A stretch of 64,000 nucleotides of DNA. Source: Flavobacteriales bacterium. Its GTDB lineage: Bacteria > Bacteroidota > Bacteroidia > Flavobacteriales_F > PHOS-HE28. The translations under genes and the position numbers were made by a program. Positions 1-8,187 of the stretch are shown in pieces. Under the pieces are notes generated by a model. It searched no databases. It was not told where the DNA came from and saw only the letters and a list, made by a program, of their open reading frames with translations. Within the stretch, counting starts at the first letter, position 1, and each line of letters begins with the position of its first letter. The DNA is taken from contig JADKHI010000001.1 in assembly GCA_016721825.1 (NCBI GenBank), positions 1,364,001-1,428,000 of the forward strand. Direction: 5' to 3'.

Positions 1-127
1 TGGGGTACGGGAACATGTCGAGCACGTAGTACTTCGGCTTGGAAGGGTCGTTCTCTACGCGGTAGGTCCCCAGGTCCTTCCACCGCTCGCGCCACTTCTT
101 CTCGATCTCCTTGTGCTCGTACGCCAT
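1..127 (-). CDS. leuS: leucyl-tRNA synthetase, N-terminal fragment
   Basis: The reverse strand starts at an ATG at 127 and reads into the window edge. The 42 visible residues begin MAYEHKEIEKKW and run to YYVLDMFPYP, the N-terminal signature of class I leucyl-tRNA synthetase, just before the HIGH-type motif that would lie outside the window. The enzyme charges tRNA-Leu in the cytoplasm. Only the extreme N-terminus is present, so editing and anticodon domains cannot be judged. It diverges from ftsX, with a 312-base gap that holds a repeat. Confidence 0.9.
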   Translation of the reverse strand, partial: MAYEHKEIEKKWRERWKDLGTYRVENDPSKPKYYVLDMFPYP

Positions 128-181
128 GTCCGTTGTTGAAAGCCTGCGAAGGTAACCAGCTGGCAGGAGCAGGAAGGACAT

Positions 182-326
182 CCACAGATGACACAGATGG
201 ACACAGATCGCTCAGGTCAATAGACTCGCCGACCGACCGGTGCGCTTGCGCGCTGCCCTCTGCGTCATCGATCGCCCGCCAGCATCGGCAGGGCATTTCA
301 TCTGCGTCATCTGTGTCATCTGCGGA
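182..326. repeat. inverted pair of short-period CACAGATG repeats
   Basis: Bases 182-208 are built from the unit CACAGATG (CCACAGATGACACAGATGG and so on). Bases 300-326 carry nearly the reverse complement (ATCTGCGTCATCTGTGTCA...). The two arms could form a long hairpin with a loop of about 90 bases. A weaker related piece (CTCTGCGTCATC) is near 258-269. I know of similar arrays scattered in intergenic DNA of environmental bacteria, but their function is unknown to me. Confidence 0.7.
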
Positions 327-423
327 AAAACACGGGGCTCTTCTACCTTCCCCTCAGCGGACTATTCCCCCTAGCCTGTTGACATCGCGCGCACCGCCCC
401 CGGAGCCGCACGTTGCGCGCCGC

Positions 424-431
424 TACATTTG
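424..431 (+). promoter_or_regulatory. Bacteroidota -7 box before ftsX
   Basis: TACATTTG fits the TAnnTTTG consensus and lies 9 bases before the chosen ATG at 440. It argues against the longer TTG start at 413, which would place the box inside the gene. Confidence 0.5.
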
Positions 432-439
432 GCCTCCGA

Positions 440-1315
440 ATGAGCAACGACCGGCCTTCCAAGCTTCGGGCCCGCAACAGCGGGGTGGGCACCATCATCG
501 GCATCACCTTGGTGCTCTTCATGCTGGGCGTGCTGGGCTGGCTAGCACTGAACGGGCGGGCCATCGAGCAGTACCTCCGCGAGACGATGGTGATGGAGGT
601 GATGATGGAGCGCGACGTGAAGGAGGTGGACGTGATGCAGTTCCGCAAGCTGCTGGACACCCAGCCTTTCACGGCGAGCACGGGCTTCATCACGGCGGAC
701 GAGGCGGCGGAGCTGATGAAGAAAGAGCTGGGTGAGGATTTCCTGGGCGTGACCGGCACCAACCCGCTCACCGCCAGCATCCAGCTGCACCTGAAACCGG
801 CCTACGCGCAGCCCGACAGCATGAAGTGGATCGCCGAGCACCTGCGGCAGGACCATCGCACCGGAGATGTGAGCTACAACGCCACCGTGCTGGAGAATGT
901 GGACGCGAACCTGAAGAAGCTGACGCTGATCGGGGGGCTGTTCTGCCTGCTGCTGCTGATCATCGCCGTGGCCCTGATCAACAACACCATTCGCCTGAGC
1001 ATCTACCGCAAGCGCTTCCTGATCCGCACCATGCACCTGGTGGGCGCTACGCAATGGTTCATCAAGCGGCCCTTCCTAGGGCGCAGCCTGTGGCAGGGGC
1101 TGGTGGCGGCGGTGCTGGCCATCGGACTGCTGGTGGGCATGCTGGCACTGGCCCGCAACTACGTACCCGACCTGCTGGCCTTCACGGACGTGCGGGCATT
1201 GGGTATCCTGTTCGCCGGAGTGCTTGTTCTGGGACTGTTGATCAGCCTGCTCAGCACGTGGTTCGCCGTGAGGCGCTACCTTCGCATGAACACCGACGAA
1301 CTGAACTTCAGCTGA
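440..1315 (+). CDS. ftsX: cell division permease-like protein FtsX
   Basis: This is a 291-residue inner-membrane protein of the FtsX/ABC-permease family. In other bacteria FtsX works with the ATPase FtsE to couple the divisome to cell-wall hydrolases. One N-terminal membrane segment (VGTIIGITLVLFMLGVLGWLA) is followed by a periplasmic domain of about 140 residues, then three C-terminal helices, the usual FtsX topology. The segment LSIYRKRFLIRTMHLVGAT is the typical cytoplasmic loop of the family. No ftsE is adjacent, which I believe is normal in Bacteroidota. An upstream TTG at 413 would add nine residues but is disfavoured by the promoter box. DUF3098 follows 3 bases downstream. Confidence 0.92.
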   Translation: MSNDRPSKLRARNSGVGTIIGITLVLFMLGVLGWLALNGRAIEQYLRETMVMEVMMERDVKEVDVMQFRKLLDTQPFTASTGFITADEAAELMKKELGEDFLGVTGTNPLTASIQLHLKPAYAQPDSMKWIAEHLRQDHRTGDVSYNATVLENVDANLKKLTLIGGLFCLLLLIIAVALINNTIRLSIYRKRFLIRTMHLVGATQWFIKRPFLGRSLWQGLVAAVLAIGLLVGMLALARNYVPDLLAFTDVRALGILFAGVLVLGLLISLLSTWFAVRRYLRMNTDELNFS

Positions 1316-1318
1316 GCC

Positions 1319-1558
1319 ATGGCCAACGAGCACGACAACCAAATGCCGTTCACCCGCACCAACTACCGGTTGCTGCTGATCGGACTGGGCATTCTGGTGG
1401 TGGGCTACACCCTAATGAGCGGCGGTGGCAGTGGCGACCCCAACGTGTTCAACGCCGAGGAGATCTTCAGCACGCGCCGCATCACCGTGGCCCCCATCGT
1501 CTGCGTGATCGGCTACCTCTTCGTGGCCTACGCCATCCTGAAGAAAGTGGTGAGCTAG
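1319..1558 (+). CDS. DUF3098 small membrane protein
   Basis: This is a 79-residue protein with two membrane helices (about residues 17-34 and 59-76) and a conserved centre, FNAEEIFSTRRITVAPIV. It matches the Bacteroidota DUF3098 family, whose function is unknown. It lies between ftsX and uppP, an order I recognise as conserved in the phylum, so a role near cell envelope or division is plausible but unproven. It starts 3 bases after the ftsX stop and is almost certainly co-transcribed. Confidence 0.85.
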   Translation: MANEHDNQMPFTRTNYRLLLIGLGILVVGYTLMSGGGSGDPNVFNAEEIFSTRRITVAPIVCVIGYLFVAYAILKKVVS

Positions 1559-1616
1559 TCCATGTCTTTTTAACGCACTTTCGCGGCCGGCCTCTTGAGC
1601 TGGCCGCTTTCCATTC

Positions 1617-2411
1617 ATGACGATCCTCCAGGCCATCCTCATCGCCATCATCGAAGGGCTCACCGAGTTCCTGCCGGTGAGCAGCACCGGGCACATGATC
1701 ATTGGCAGCACCCTGATGGGCATCGCTGCGGACGACTTCGTGAAGCTCTTCACCGTGGCCATCCAGTTCGGGGCCATCCTCAGCGTGGTGGTGTTGTACT
1801 GGCGGCGCTTCTTCGAAACGCTCACGGTGTACCCCTTGCTGGTCGTGGGCTTCATACCGGCGGCGATCATGGGCCTCACCTTCAAATCGCAGATCGACCT
1901 GTTGCTGGAGAACGTCGGCGTGGTGGCCGTGGCCCTGCTGTTGGGCGGCATCTTCTTCCTGTTCATTGACAAGCTGTTCCCCCATGACGGCAAGGATCGC
2001 GACCGACCCATCACCTGGCTGGATGCCTTGGTGATCGGCTGTTTCCAGGTGATCGCCATGATCCCGGGGGTGAGCCGCAGCGCTGCCACCATCATCGGGG
2101 GCCTCACCCGCAAGCTCAGCCGCAAGCAGGCCGCGGAGTTCAGCTTCCTGCTCGCCGTGCCCACCATGGCAGCGGCCACTGCCAAGAGCATGTGGGACTA
2201 TATCGACGACGGCGGCACCTTCACACCGGAGCATTGGAAGCTCTTCGCCGTGGGCAACGTGGTGGCCTTCATCGTGGCCTTGCTGGCCATCAAGGGCTTC
2301 GTCGGCTTCCTCACCAAGCACGGTTTCGCACTGTTCGGCTGGTACCGCATCGCCGTGGGCGCCTTGCTGCTGGTGCTGCTGGCCATGGGCACCAACCTCA
2401 GCATGGTATGA
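1617..2411 (+). CDS. uppP: undecaprenyl-diphosphate phosphatase
   Basis: This is a 264-residue polytopic membrane enzyme that dephosphorylates undecaprenyl diphosphate to recycle the lipid carrier of peptidoglycan and other glycans; it is also known as BacA. Both family signatures are visible: GLTEFLPVSSTGHMI near residues 14-28 and PGVSRSAATIIGGL near residues 145-158, which carry the catalytic Glu/Ser/Arg residues. The length is normal for the family. It ends in an ATGA overlap with truB, so the two are translationally linked. Confidence 0.96.
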   Translation: MTILQAILIAIIEGLTEFLPVSSTGHMIIGSTLMGIAADDFVKLFTVAIQFGAILSVVVLYWRRFFETLTVYPLLVVGFIPAAIMGLTFKSQIDLLLENVGVVAVALLLGGIFFLFIDKLFPHDGKDRDRPITWLDALVIGCFQVIAMIPGVSRSAATIIGGLTRKLSRKQAAEFSFLLAVPTMAAATAKSMWDYIDDGGTFTPEHWKLFAVGNVVAFIVALLAIKGFVGFLTKHGFALFGWYRIAVGALLLVLLAMGTNLSMV

Positions 2412-3124
2412 CCCTCGACGGCCTGGACCCTGCCGCTGGCGCGATCATGCTGGTGGACAAGCCGGTGACCTGGACGAGTTTCAACGTGGTGGGCAAGGTG
2501 CGCGGCACCCTGCGGAAGCTCTGCGGACACCGGGTGAAGGTGGGCCATGCCGGAACCCTGGACCCCTTGGCCAGCGGCCTGCTGATCATCGGCACCGGCT
2601 CCTGCACCAAGTTGCTGCCCGGTCTTTCGGGGGAGGACAAGGCCTACCTGGCCACCGTGCGATTGGGCGCCATCACCGCTACCTACGACGCCGAGACCGA
2701 AGAGGAGGACCCCAAGCCTTGGGAACACCTCAGTGAGGCCGACATCCGTGCCATCCTGCGAAGTTTCACCGGAGAGATGCACCAACGGCCGCCGAACTTC
2801 AGCGCCAAGCGCTTCGAGGGCGAACGGGCCTACCACCTGGCGCGCAAAGGCGAGCATGTGGACCTGGCCAAGGCACCCGTACGCATCGACCGGCTGGAGC
2901 TTGTGGGCATCAGCGGGCGCGACGTGACGATCGAAGTGGACTGCAGCAAAGGCACCTACATCCGGTCCCTCGCACACGACATCGGGCAGGCATTGGGCTG
3001 TGGCGGCTACCTCAACGCCCTGCGCCGCACCCGCAGTGGCTCCTTCCTGATCGCCGACGCCCGCACCCCGGAACAGTGGTCGGCCTGGTTCGATGAATGG
3101 GTGAAGCTGCAGCCAACAAGCTGA
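2408..3124 (+). CDS. truB: tRNA pseudouridine(55) synthase
   Basis: TruB makes pseudouridine 55 in the T-loop of tRNAs. The 238-residue product contains the catalytic motif VGHAGTLDPLASGLL with its aspartate near residue 48, plus the KAYLATVRLG and CSKGTYIRSLAHDIG segments typical of the family. The start is the ATG at 2408 that overlaps the uppP stop (ATGA); an open frame runs further upstream but only inside uppP. The order uppP-truB-queA is common in Bacteroidota. Confidence 0.96.
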   Translation: MTLDGLDPAAGAIMLVDKPVTWTSFNVVGKVRGTLRKLCGHRVKVGHAGTLDPLASGLLIIGTGSCTKLLPGLSGEDKAYLATVRLGAITATYDAETEEEDPKPWEHLSEADIRAILRSFTGEMHQRPPNFSAKRFEGERAYHLARKGEHVDLAKAPVRIDRLELVGISGRDVTIEVDCSKGTYIRSLAHDIGQALGCGGYLNALRRTRSGSFLIADARTPEQWSAWFDEWVKLQPTS

Positions 3125-3160
3125 CAATCAGGGCGGTTAACGTTCCCTTCACGATCGCAC

Positions 3161-3168
3161 TATCTTCG
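3161..3168 (+). promoter_or_regulatory. -7-box-like motif before queA
   Basis: TATCTTCG resembles TAnnTTTG with one mismatch and lies 46 bases before the queA start, in the 90-base gap after truB. Confidence 0.35.
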
Positions 3169-3214
3169 GCGCCCCAAAACCAGAAGCAAGGGCCTGTAAG
3201 CCCTGCAAACTCCC

Positions 3215-4264
3215 ATGAAGCTTACCTCCTTCAAGTTCACGCTCCCCAAGGAGCAGATCGCTCTCTATCCCAGCAAGGACCGCGACGGTAGCCGGCTGAT
3301 GGTGCTGGACCGCAAGACCGGCAAGATCGAGCACAAGAAGTTCAAGAACCTTATCGACTACTTCGATGATGGAGACACCTTCATCCGCAACGACACCAAG
3401 GTGTTCCCAGCGCGCATGTGGGGCAACAAGGAGAAGACCGGCGCCAAGATCGAGGTGTTCCTGCTGCGCGAACTGAACCGCGACAGCCTGCTGTGGGACG
3501 TGATCGTGGACCCCGCCCGCAAGATCCGCATCGGCAACAAGCTCTACTTCGGCAAGGACGATGAGCTGGTGGCTGAGGTGATCGACAACACGACGAGCCG
3601 TGGCCGCACCCTGCGCTTCCTGTTCGATGGCACCTACGAGGAATTCAAGCGCACCATCACCGAGATGGGCGAAACGCCCCTGCCCCACTACATCAAGCGT
3701 GACCTGGAGGCCAGCGACGCTGAGCGTTACCAGACCATCTACGCCCGCAACGAAGGCGCCGTGGCCGCCCCCACCGCCGGCCTGCACTTCAGCCGCGAGC
3801 TGATGAAGCGCATGGAACTGAAAGGCATGCACTTCGCCGACGTCACCCTGCACATCGGCCTGGGCACCTTCCGGCCGGTGGAAGTGGAGGACCTCACCAA
3901 GCACAAGATGGACTCCGAGCAGGTGATCATCACCAAGGAGGCCTGCGACATCGTGAACAAGGCGAAGGACTCGAAGAAGCGTGTGTGCTGCGTGGGCACC
4001 ACCACCATGCGCGCCATCGAGAGCAGCGTGAGCACGGAGAACCACATGAAGCCCTACAACGGGTGGACGAACAAGTTCATCTTCCCGCCTTACGACTTCA
4101 GCATCGCCGACAGCATGATCACCAACTTCCACATGCCAGAGAGCACCCTCCTGATGATGGTGGCGGCCTTCGGTGGCTACGACCACGTGTGGAACGCCTA
4201 CAAGGTGGCCATGAAGGAGAAGTACCGCTTCTTCAGCTACGGGGACGCGATGTTGATCATCTGA
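3215..4264 (+). CDS. queA: S-adenosylmethionine:tRNA ribosyltransferase-isomerase
   Basis: QueA transfers and isomerises the ribosyl group of SAM onto 7-aminomethyl-deazaguanine in tRNA, giving epoxyqueuosine. The 349-residue product is full length. Family motifs are visible: the N-terminal LPKEQIALYPSKDRD, FIRNDTKVFPARMWG, TETPLPHYIK-like EMGETPLPHYIKRD, AAPTAGLHFS, HIGLGTFRPVEVEDLTKHKMDSE and TNFHMPESTLLMMVAAF. It has its own candidate promoter and is followed by a repeat-rich gap before ispD. Confidence 0.97.
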   Translation: MKLTSFKFTLPKEQIALYPSKDRDGSRLMVLDRKTGKIEHKKFKNLIDYFDDGDTFIRNDTKVFPARMWGNKEKTGAKIEVFLLRELNRDSLLWDVIVDPARKIRIGNKLYFGKDDELVAEVIDNTTSRGRTLRFLFDGTYEEFKRTITEMGETPLPHYIKRDLEASDAERYQTIYARNEGAVAAPTAGLHFSRELMKRMELKGMHFADVTLHIGLGTFRPVEVEDLTKHKMDSEQVIITKEACDIVNKAKDSKKRVCCVGTTTMRAIESSVSTENHMKPYNGWTNKFIFPPYDFSIADSMITNFHMPESTLLMMVAAFGGYDHVWNAYKVAMKEKYRFFSYGDAMLII

Positions 4265-4268
4265 TCGG

Positions 4269-4475
4269 CACAGCCGCAGAGACGCTGAGGCGCAGAGCAC
4301 ATCACTCTGCGCCTCTTCTTTTTGCCACCATCGAATGCCATTTGCGACCTTTGGTCGAGCCATCCACCCTGCGGTCCATGTGCAATCCCTCCGCGTCCTT
4401 GCGCCTCTGCGGCCGATCCAGCATGCGGCCCAGGTGCACTGTCTCCGCGCCTTTGCGCCTCTGCGGCCCACTCCT
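4269..4475. repeat. CTCTGCGCC-type short-period repeats, two orientations
   Basis: The gap between queA and ispD is made largely of units such as CTTTGCGCCTCTGCGGCC. Direct copies sit near 4387-4414 (CTCCGCGTCCTTGCGCCTC...) and 4441-4469 (GTCTCCGCGCCTTTGCGCC...). A reverse-complement copy is at about 4272-4295 (CCGCAGAGACGCTGAGGCGC). That copy also forms a local hairpin with CTCTGCGCCTC at 4306-4316, which could act as a queA terminator. The last copy ends 6-12 bases before the ispD ATG. Confidence 0.75.
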
Positions 4476-4480
4476 CACGC

Positions 4481-5152
4481 ATGGATAGGTCCACCATCAT
4501 CGTCGCCGGAGGGACCGGGAAGCGCATGGGGGCCGCCGTGCCCAAGCAGTTCCTGTTGTTGAAGGGTGAACCTTTGTTGTTCCACACCCTGCGTGCCTTC
4601 CACCAATTCGACCCGGCGATGCACTTGGTGTTGGTACTGCCACAGGACCACCACGAGACCTGGGACCACCTCTGCGGCGAGTTCGACTTCGAAGTGCAAC
4701 ACGAGCTGGTGGCCGGAGGAAGCGAACGATTCCACAGTACACAAGCCGGCCTGGCCGCAGTGAAGCACGATGGCCTGGTGGCCGTGCACGATGGCGTGCG
4801 GCCGCTGGTGAGCGCGGCACTGATCGCCCGCTGCTTCAGTTCGGCGGAAGAGCATGGGGCCGCCATTCCCGTGGTACCGATCAGCTCTTCCGTACGCGAG
4901 CTCACATACGAAGGCAGCCAGCCGATGGACCGTTCCCGTCTGCGTGCCGTGCAGACGCCGCAGTGCTTCCGCGTGCCCCTGCTGCGCCGCGCCTTCGAGC
5001 TGCCCTACGATCCCGCCTTCACCGACGAGGCCACCTTGGTGGAACGCCTCGGTGTGGACGTACACCTGGTGGAAGGCGAGGACCTCAACATCAAGGTGAC
5101 CACGCCGTTCGACCTGCAGGTGGCGGAAGGGGTGCTGGGGGCGAAGGGGTAG
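4481..5152 (+). CDS. ispD: 2-C-methyl-D-erythritol 4-phosphate cytidylyltransferase
   Basis: IspD couples MEP to CTP to give CDP-methylerythritol, the third step of the MEP isoprenoid pathway. The 223-residue product begins MDRSTIIVAGGTGKRMG, where the usual AGG-G-R-KR signature binds CTP. It also has PKQFLLLKGEPLL, VAVHDGVRPLV and the C-terminal EGEDLNIKVTTPFDL. The reading frame is open upstream through the repeats, but homology starts at the ATG at 4481. The repeat array ends immediately before the start, so the 5' leader consists of repeat sequence. Confidence 0.95.
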   Translation: MDRSTIIVAGGTGKRMGAAVPKQFLLLKGEPLLFHTLRAFHQFDPAMHLVLVLPQDHHETWDHLCGEFDFEVQHELVAGGSERFHSTQAGLAAVKHDGLVAVHDGVRPLVSAALIARCFSSAEEHGAAIPVVPISSSVRELTYEGSQPMDRSRLRAVQTPQCFRVPLLRRAFELPYDPAFTDEATLVERLGVDVHLVEGEDLNIKVTTPFDLQVAEGVLGAKG

Positions 5153-5188
5153 AAGGCAACGGTCTCGCCGGATCCCGTCTTTAGCGTG

Positions 5189-5701
5189 ATGCGTCTCGTT
5201 GCATTGGTGTTCACATGCTATCTGCTTTTCGGAGCGACCCCCACCCGGGAGCTTGAAGTCATTCCCGGCATCGGTGTTCCCGGCTTGATCGAACTGGGCT
5301 GGACCAAAGAGCAGCTCTTTGCGCACTTGGGAAAGCAGCCTGAGCGGATCAATCATTGGCGCTCATGCATCCGCTGGGATGAGCGCTATCGGCACTATGC
5401 TGCGGACGGCATCTGGGTGTATCTGGACCGGTACAACCTTGAACAGAAGCACAGCGACCGTCGACTGAACTGGATCCGCTTCGACTCCACCAGCCACGCC
5501 CAGCTCTTCAACGGCATCCGGATCGGCGTTTCCACCCGGGCGGATGTGTATGCGCTCTATGGCCCGAACCTGAACAACCCCGGCGTGGAATACGACTCGT
5601 TGGGCGTGGGCTTCCTGTTCGACTGCAACCTGCGCGAGAAGGACCACTCCCAGGAAAAGCTGTTGGAGATCGAGGTTTTCACGCCGCTCCAATGCGAATA
5701 G
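5189..5701 (+). CDS. putative secreted protein of unknown function
   Basis: This is a 170-residue protein I do not recognise. Residues 1-18 (MRLVALVFTCYLLFGATP) look like a signal peptide. The mature part has a periodic GWTKEQLFAHLGKQPE and RIGVSTRADVYALYGPN pattern, two similar segments in which a short helix precedes a LxGxP turn, as in periplasmic proteins with small tandem domains. A GTG lies directly before the ATG. It overlaps the next gene by 10 bases, so the two form a pair. Confidence 0.7.
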   Translation: MRLVALVFTCYLLFGATPTRELEVIPGIGVPGLIELGWTKEQLFAHLGKQPERINHWRSCIRWDERYRHYAADGIWVYLDRYNLEQKHSDRRLNWIRFDSTSHAQLFNGIRIGVSTRADVYALYGPNLNNPGVEYDSLGVGFLFDCNLREKDHSQEKLLEIEVFTPLQCE

Positions 5702-6240
5702 GCGGCTTCCATGCGTTGTTCGACGCAATGCCCCGCATCCTCCGAAATCCTTGGTTCCTGCTCGGTCTTGGGCTCTGGCAGTTGGTGGTGGTGTTCACGC
5801 CGGTTTCGCTGTATGGGTTCTGGACGGATGCCTTGTTCGCCATCGCCTGCTTCGGCATTGTAGTCTATGGCCTGTTCTCACGGCTGTTCAAGCCGAGCAG
5901 TACCTTCTTTGATGGGATCATGTTGGGGTTCGCGGCTCTGTCGCTTTGCGTATTGGTCTTCTTTGGCGCAACCGGCGGCCTCTTCGCCTTGTTCGAGCTG
6001 GTTGGAACAAGGTCCATTCCAGGGACCTTTCAAGTCAATGGCCTGATCATGGAAAACCGGTATTTCCGACCGACTGGTTCTTATGGTTGCGGCATGGGCT
6101 CGCTAACCACAGCCAAGGCCTTGGTCATCTTCCCGCTCGTTGAATACCGCACGGACTTCGACCCTTGCACGCATGAGGACTGGGGCTATGTGATCGAGCA
6201 CGGGTCGTGGGAGGGCTGGGACGAGGGTCCACCTCAATAG
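5692..6240 (+). CDS. unknown membrane protein
   Basis: This is a 182-residue protein with about three hydrophobic segments (near residues 22-40, 46-62 and 72-104), followed by a hydrophilic tail rich in Tyr, Gly and Trp (VEYRTDFDPCTHEDWGY...). No family is recognised. The start at 5692 overlaps the preceding gene by 10 bases; an alternative ATG at 5728 would remove 12 residues. The tight pairing suggests it acts with the preceding secreted protein, but nothing shows how. It is less GC-rich than its neighbours, which hints at a more recent arrival. Confidence 0.65.
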   Translation: MRIGGFHALFDAMPRILRNPWFLLGLGLWQLVVVFTPVSLYGFWTDALFAIACFGIVVYGLFSRLFKPSSTFFDGIMLGFAALSLCVLVFFGATGGLFALFELVGTRSIPGTFQVNGLIMENRYFRPTGSYGCGMGSLTTAKALVIFPLVEYRTDFDPCTHEDWGYVIEHGSWEGWDEGPPQ

Positions 6241-6281
6241 TCCCTTGTCGGTCCAAGGCCTGCAACCCCGACCTTTGCGGC

Positions 6282-7358
6282 ATGAGCAAGCCCCCCGTCG
6301 ACATCCGCGAACTCCAGGTGGACGAGGTCCAACTTCTGACGGAGGAGCTGGGCGAGAAACCCTACCGCGGCAAGCAGCTGTGGGAGTGGTTGTGGAAGAA
6401 GCGGGCCCGGTCGTGGGACGACATGAGCGACCTGCCGAAGACCTTCCGCGCCAAGTTGGCCGAGCGCTGCGTGCTGCGTCCGCTGGTGCTGGCGGAGGAA
6501 CAGAAGAGCGAGGACGGCACGGTGAAATGCGCCTTCCGCACTTGGGACGGCCACATCGTGGAGGGTGTGCTGATCCCCACCCCCACCCGCCTCACAGCCT
6601 GCATCAGCAGCCAGATCGGGTGCAGCCTCACGTGCAGTTTCTGCGCCACTGGCAAGTTGAAGCGCGTGCGCAACCTGGAGACCGGCGAGATCGTGGACCA
6701 AGTAGTGCTGATCGATCAGTTGGCGCATAAGTACTTCGAGCAGGGCCTCACGAACATCGTGTACATGGGCATGGGCGAGCCGCTGCTGAACTACGCGAAC
6801 ACCATGCGTAGCGCGGAACGCATCACCGCACCGGACGGGCTGGCCATGGCCTCGCGCCGCCTCACCATCAGCACGGCCGGCATCGCCAAGATGATCCGCA
6901 AGCTGGCCGACGACGGCGCCAAGTTCAACCTGGCCCTAAGCCTGCACGCGGCCAACGATGCGAAGCGCGACCGCATCATGCCGATCAACGAGCAGAACAG
7001 CTTGGGCGACCTGAAGGATGCGCTGCGCTATTACACGCGGAAGACGCGTCGCCCCGTGACCTTCGAGTACATCCTGCTGAAGGGCTTCAACGATTCGCTC
7101 ACCGATGCGCAAGAGCTGGTGCGCTATGCCAGCGACGTGCACGCCAAGGTGAACCTGATCGAGTACAACCCCATCGATGGTTCCGAGTTCGGCCGCACCG
7201 ACACCGACGACGCCGTAGCCTTTATGCACTACCTGGAGAAGAAGGGCATCGTGGCCCGCATCCGCCGCAGCCGAGGCCGCGACATCGACGCCGCCTGCGG
7301 ACAGCTGGCCAACAAGAACGAGCCGGCGCTAAAGGAAGGCGAACGCGAAATGAAATAG
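6282..7358 (+). CDS. rlmN: dual-specificity RNA methyltransferase RlmN
   Basis: RlmN is a radical-SAM enzyme that methylates C2 of A2503 in 23S rRNA and A37 of certain tRNAs. The 358-residue product shows the iron-sulfur motif CSLTCSFC near residues 117-124, GEPLLNYANT and LSLHAANDAKRDRIMPIN. Near the C-terminus IDAACGQL supplies the cysteine used in the reaction. The start at 6282 follows ACCTTTGCGGC, a weak -7 box. Frames open upstream of it lie within the previous gene and lack family similarity. Confidence 0.96.
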   Translation: MSKPPVDIRELQVDEVQLLTEELGEKPYRGKQLWEWLWKKRARSWDDMSDLPKTFRAKLAERCVLRPLVLAEEQKSEDGTVKCAFRTWDGHIVEGVLIPTPTRLTACISSQIGCSLTCSFCATGKLKRVRNLETGEIVDQVVLIDQLAHKYFEQGLTNIVYMGMGEPLLNYANTMRSAERITAPDGLAMASRRLTISTAGIAKMIRKLADDGAKFNLALSLHAANDAKRDRIMPINEQNSLGDLKDALRYYTRKTRRPVTFEYILLKGFNDSLTDAQELVRYASDVHAKVNLIEYNPIDGSEFGRTDTDDAVAFMHYLEKKGIVARIRRSRGRDIDAACGQLANKNEPALKEGEREMK

Positions 7359-7408
7359 CGCTGTAGCAGTGACCCACCGGGGCGACCGTGCTGTTGCGAT
7401 AGCGCCGT

Positions 7409-8125
7409 TCAGAACCCCACGCCCACCTTCACACCCATGAAGACGGCCGGCACGACATCATCGATGATCTCAGTGTCGTAGGTCCACTTGTTCTCGGTGA
7501 TGTTGAGGGTCTCGTGCACCACCTCCATGTGCCGATCACGCAGGCCGATGCCCCCGTAAAAGTCGAAGAGCCAATTGCTGGTACCGCTCAACAGCTGATA
7601 GCCGCCGAGCAGTCGGATGTCGTTGTACGTTCGGGTGTCGCGGTGACGGATGTCGGTCAGTTCGCCCAGAGCATCCTTCTCCCGGATGTCCTTGATGTAG
7701 TCCAAGTGGGCGAAGTCGAGGTGCAGGTAGCCGCCTTGTGGTTCAAGGTCGTCGGCGAAGTAGTAGCGGAAGCCCACATGCACGGTGGGGCCGATCTTGA
7801 TCTCCGTACCAGCGCTGAAATCATCCACGTCATCACCCGAGAGCGACAGGCTGACGTAGTTGCGCGAGGTGATGCCCGCCGCGAGCTCGATGCTGACATC
7901 GTGCGTGATGGCGCGCTCGAAGTAGACCGGGAACTCACCGCGGAAGAAAGAGAAGGCGTTCAGCTTGATCACGTTCTTCACACAGTTCACCGTGTCGAAG
8001 GCGGCGGCCAGCCGGTCCTTGTACAGCACCACCTTGGTCTTGGGCTGCGCATGGGCTTGTTGTGCGGCTCCCATGCCGAGCAGCAGGACGAACAAGAAGA
8101 GGGTGTTGGGGCGTTGGGTTCGCAC
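7409..8125 (-). CDS. putative outer-membrane beta-barrel protein
   Basis: This is a 238-residue exported protein. It has a signal peptide (LFLFVLLLGMGAAQQAHAQ, about residues 9-27), then alternating polar/hydrophobic strands such as VHVGFRYYF, IRLLGGYQLLSG and WLFDFYGGIGLR. It ends VFMGVKVGVGF with a terminal Phe, the pattern of an outer-membrane barrel. It resembles DUF3575-like or generic Bacteroidota barrels, but no exact family is claimed. It diverges from the polyprenyl synthase gene; a TATCTTGG box lies on the reverse strand at 8130-8137. Confidence 0.7.
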   Translation of the reverse strand: MRTQRPNTLFLFVLLLGMGAAQQAHAQPKTKVVLYKDRLAAAFDTVNCVKNVIKLNAFSFFRGEFPVYFERAITHDVSIELAAGITSRNYVSLSLSGDDVDDFSAGTEIKIGPTVHVGFRYYFADDLEPQGGYLHLDFAHLDYIKDIREKDALGELTDIRHRDTRTYNDIRLLGGYQLLSGTSNWLFDFYGGIGLRDRHMEVVHETLNITENKWTYDTEIIDDVVPAVFMGVKVGVGF

Positions 8126-8129
8126 AGGC

Positions 8130-8137
8130 CCAAGATA
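8130..8137 (-). promoter_or_regulatory. -7-box-like motif for the beta-barrel gene
   Basis: The reverse strand reads TATCTTGG 5 bases before the start codon at 8125, one mismatch from TAnnTTTG. Confidence 0.3.
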
Positions 8138-8170
8138 CGCGCCTCCACTTTACGCAGGGCTTCCGTGCCG

Positions 8171-8178
8171 CATCTTTG
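8171..8178 (+). promoter_or_regulatory. -7-box-like motif for polyprenyl synthase
   Basis: CATCTTTG, 10 bases before the ATG at 8188, differs from TAnnTTTG only in the first base. Confidence 0.4.
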
Positions 8179-8187
8179 CGCCCTCCC

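Noticed and set aside
413..439. TTG start nine codons before the ftsX ATG
   Set aside because: It would place the TACATTTG promoter box inside the gene, and the extra residues are not typical of the family.
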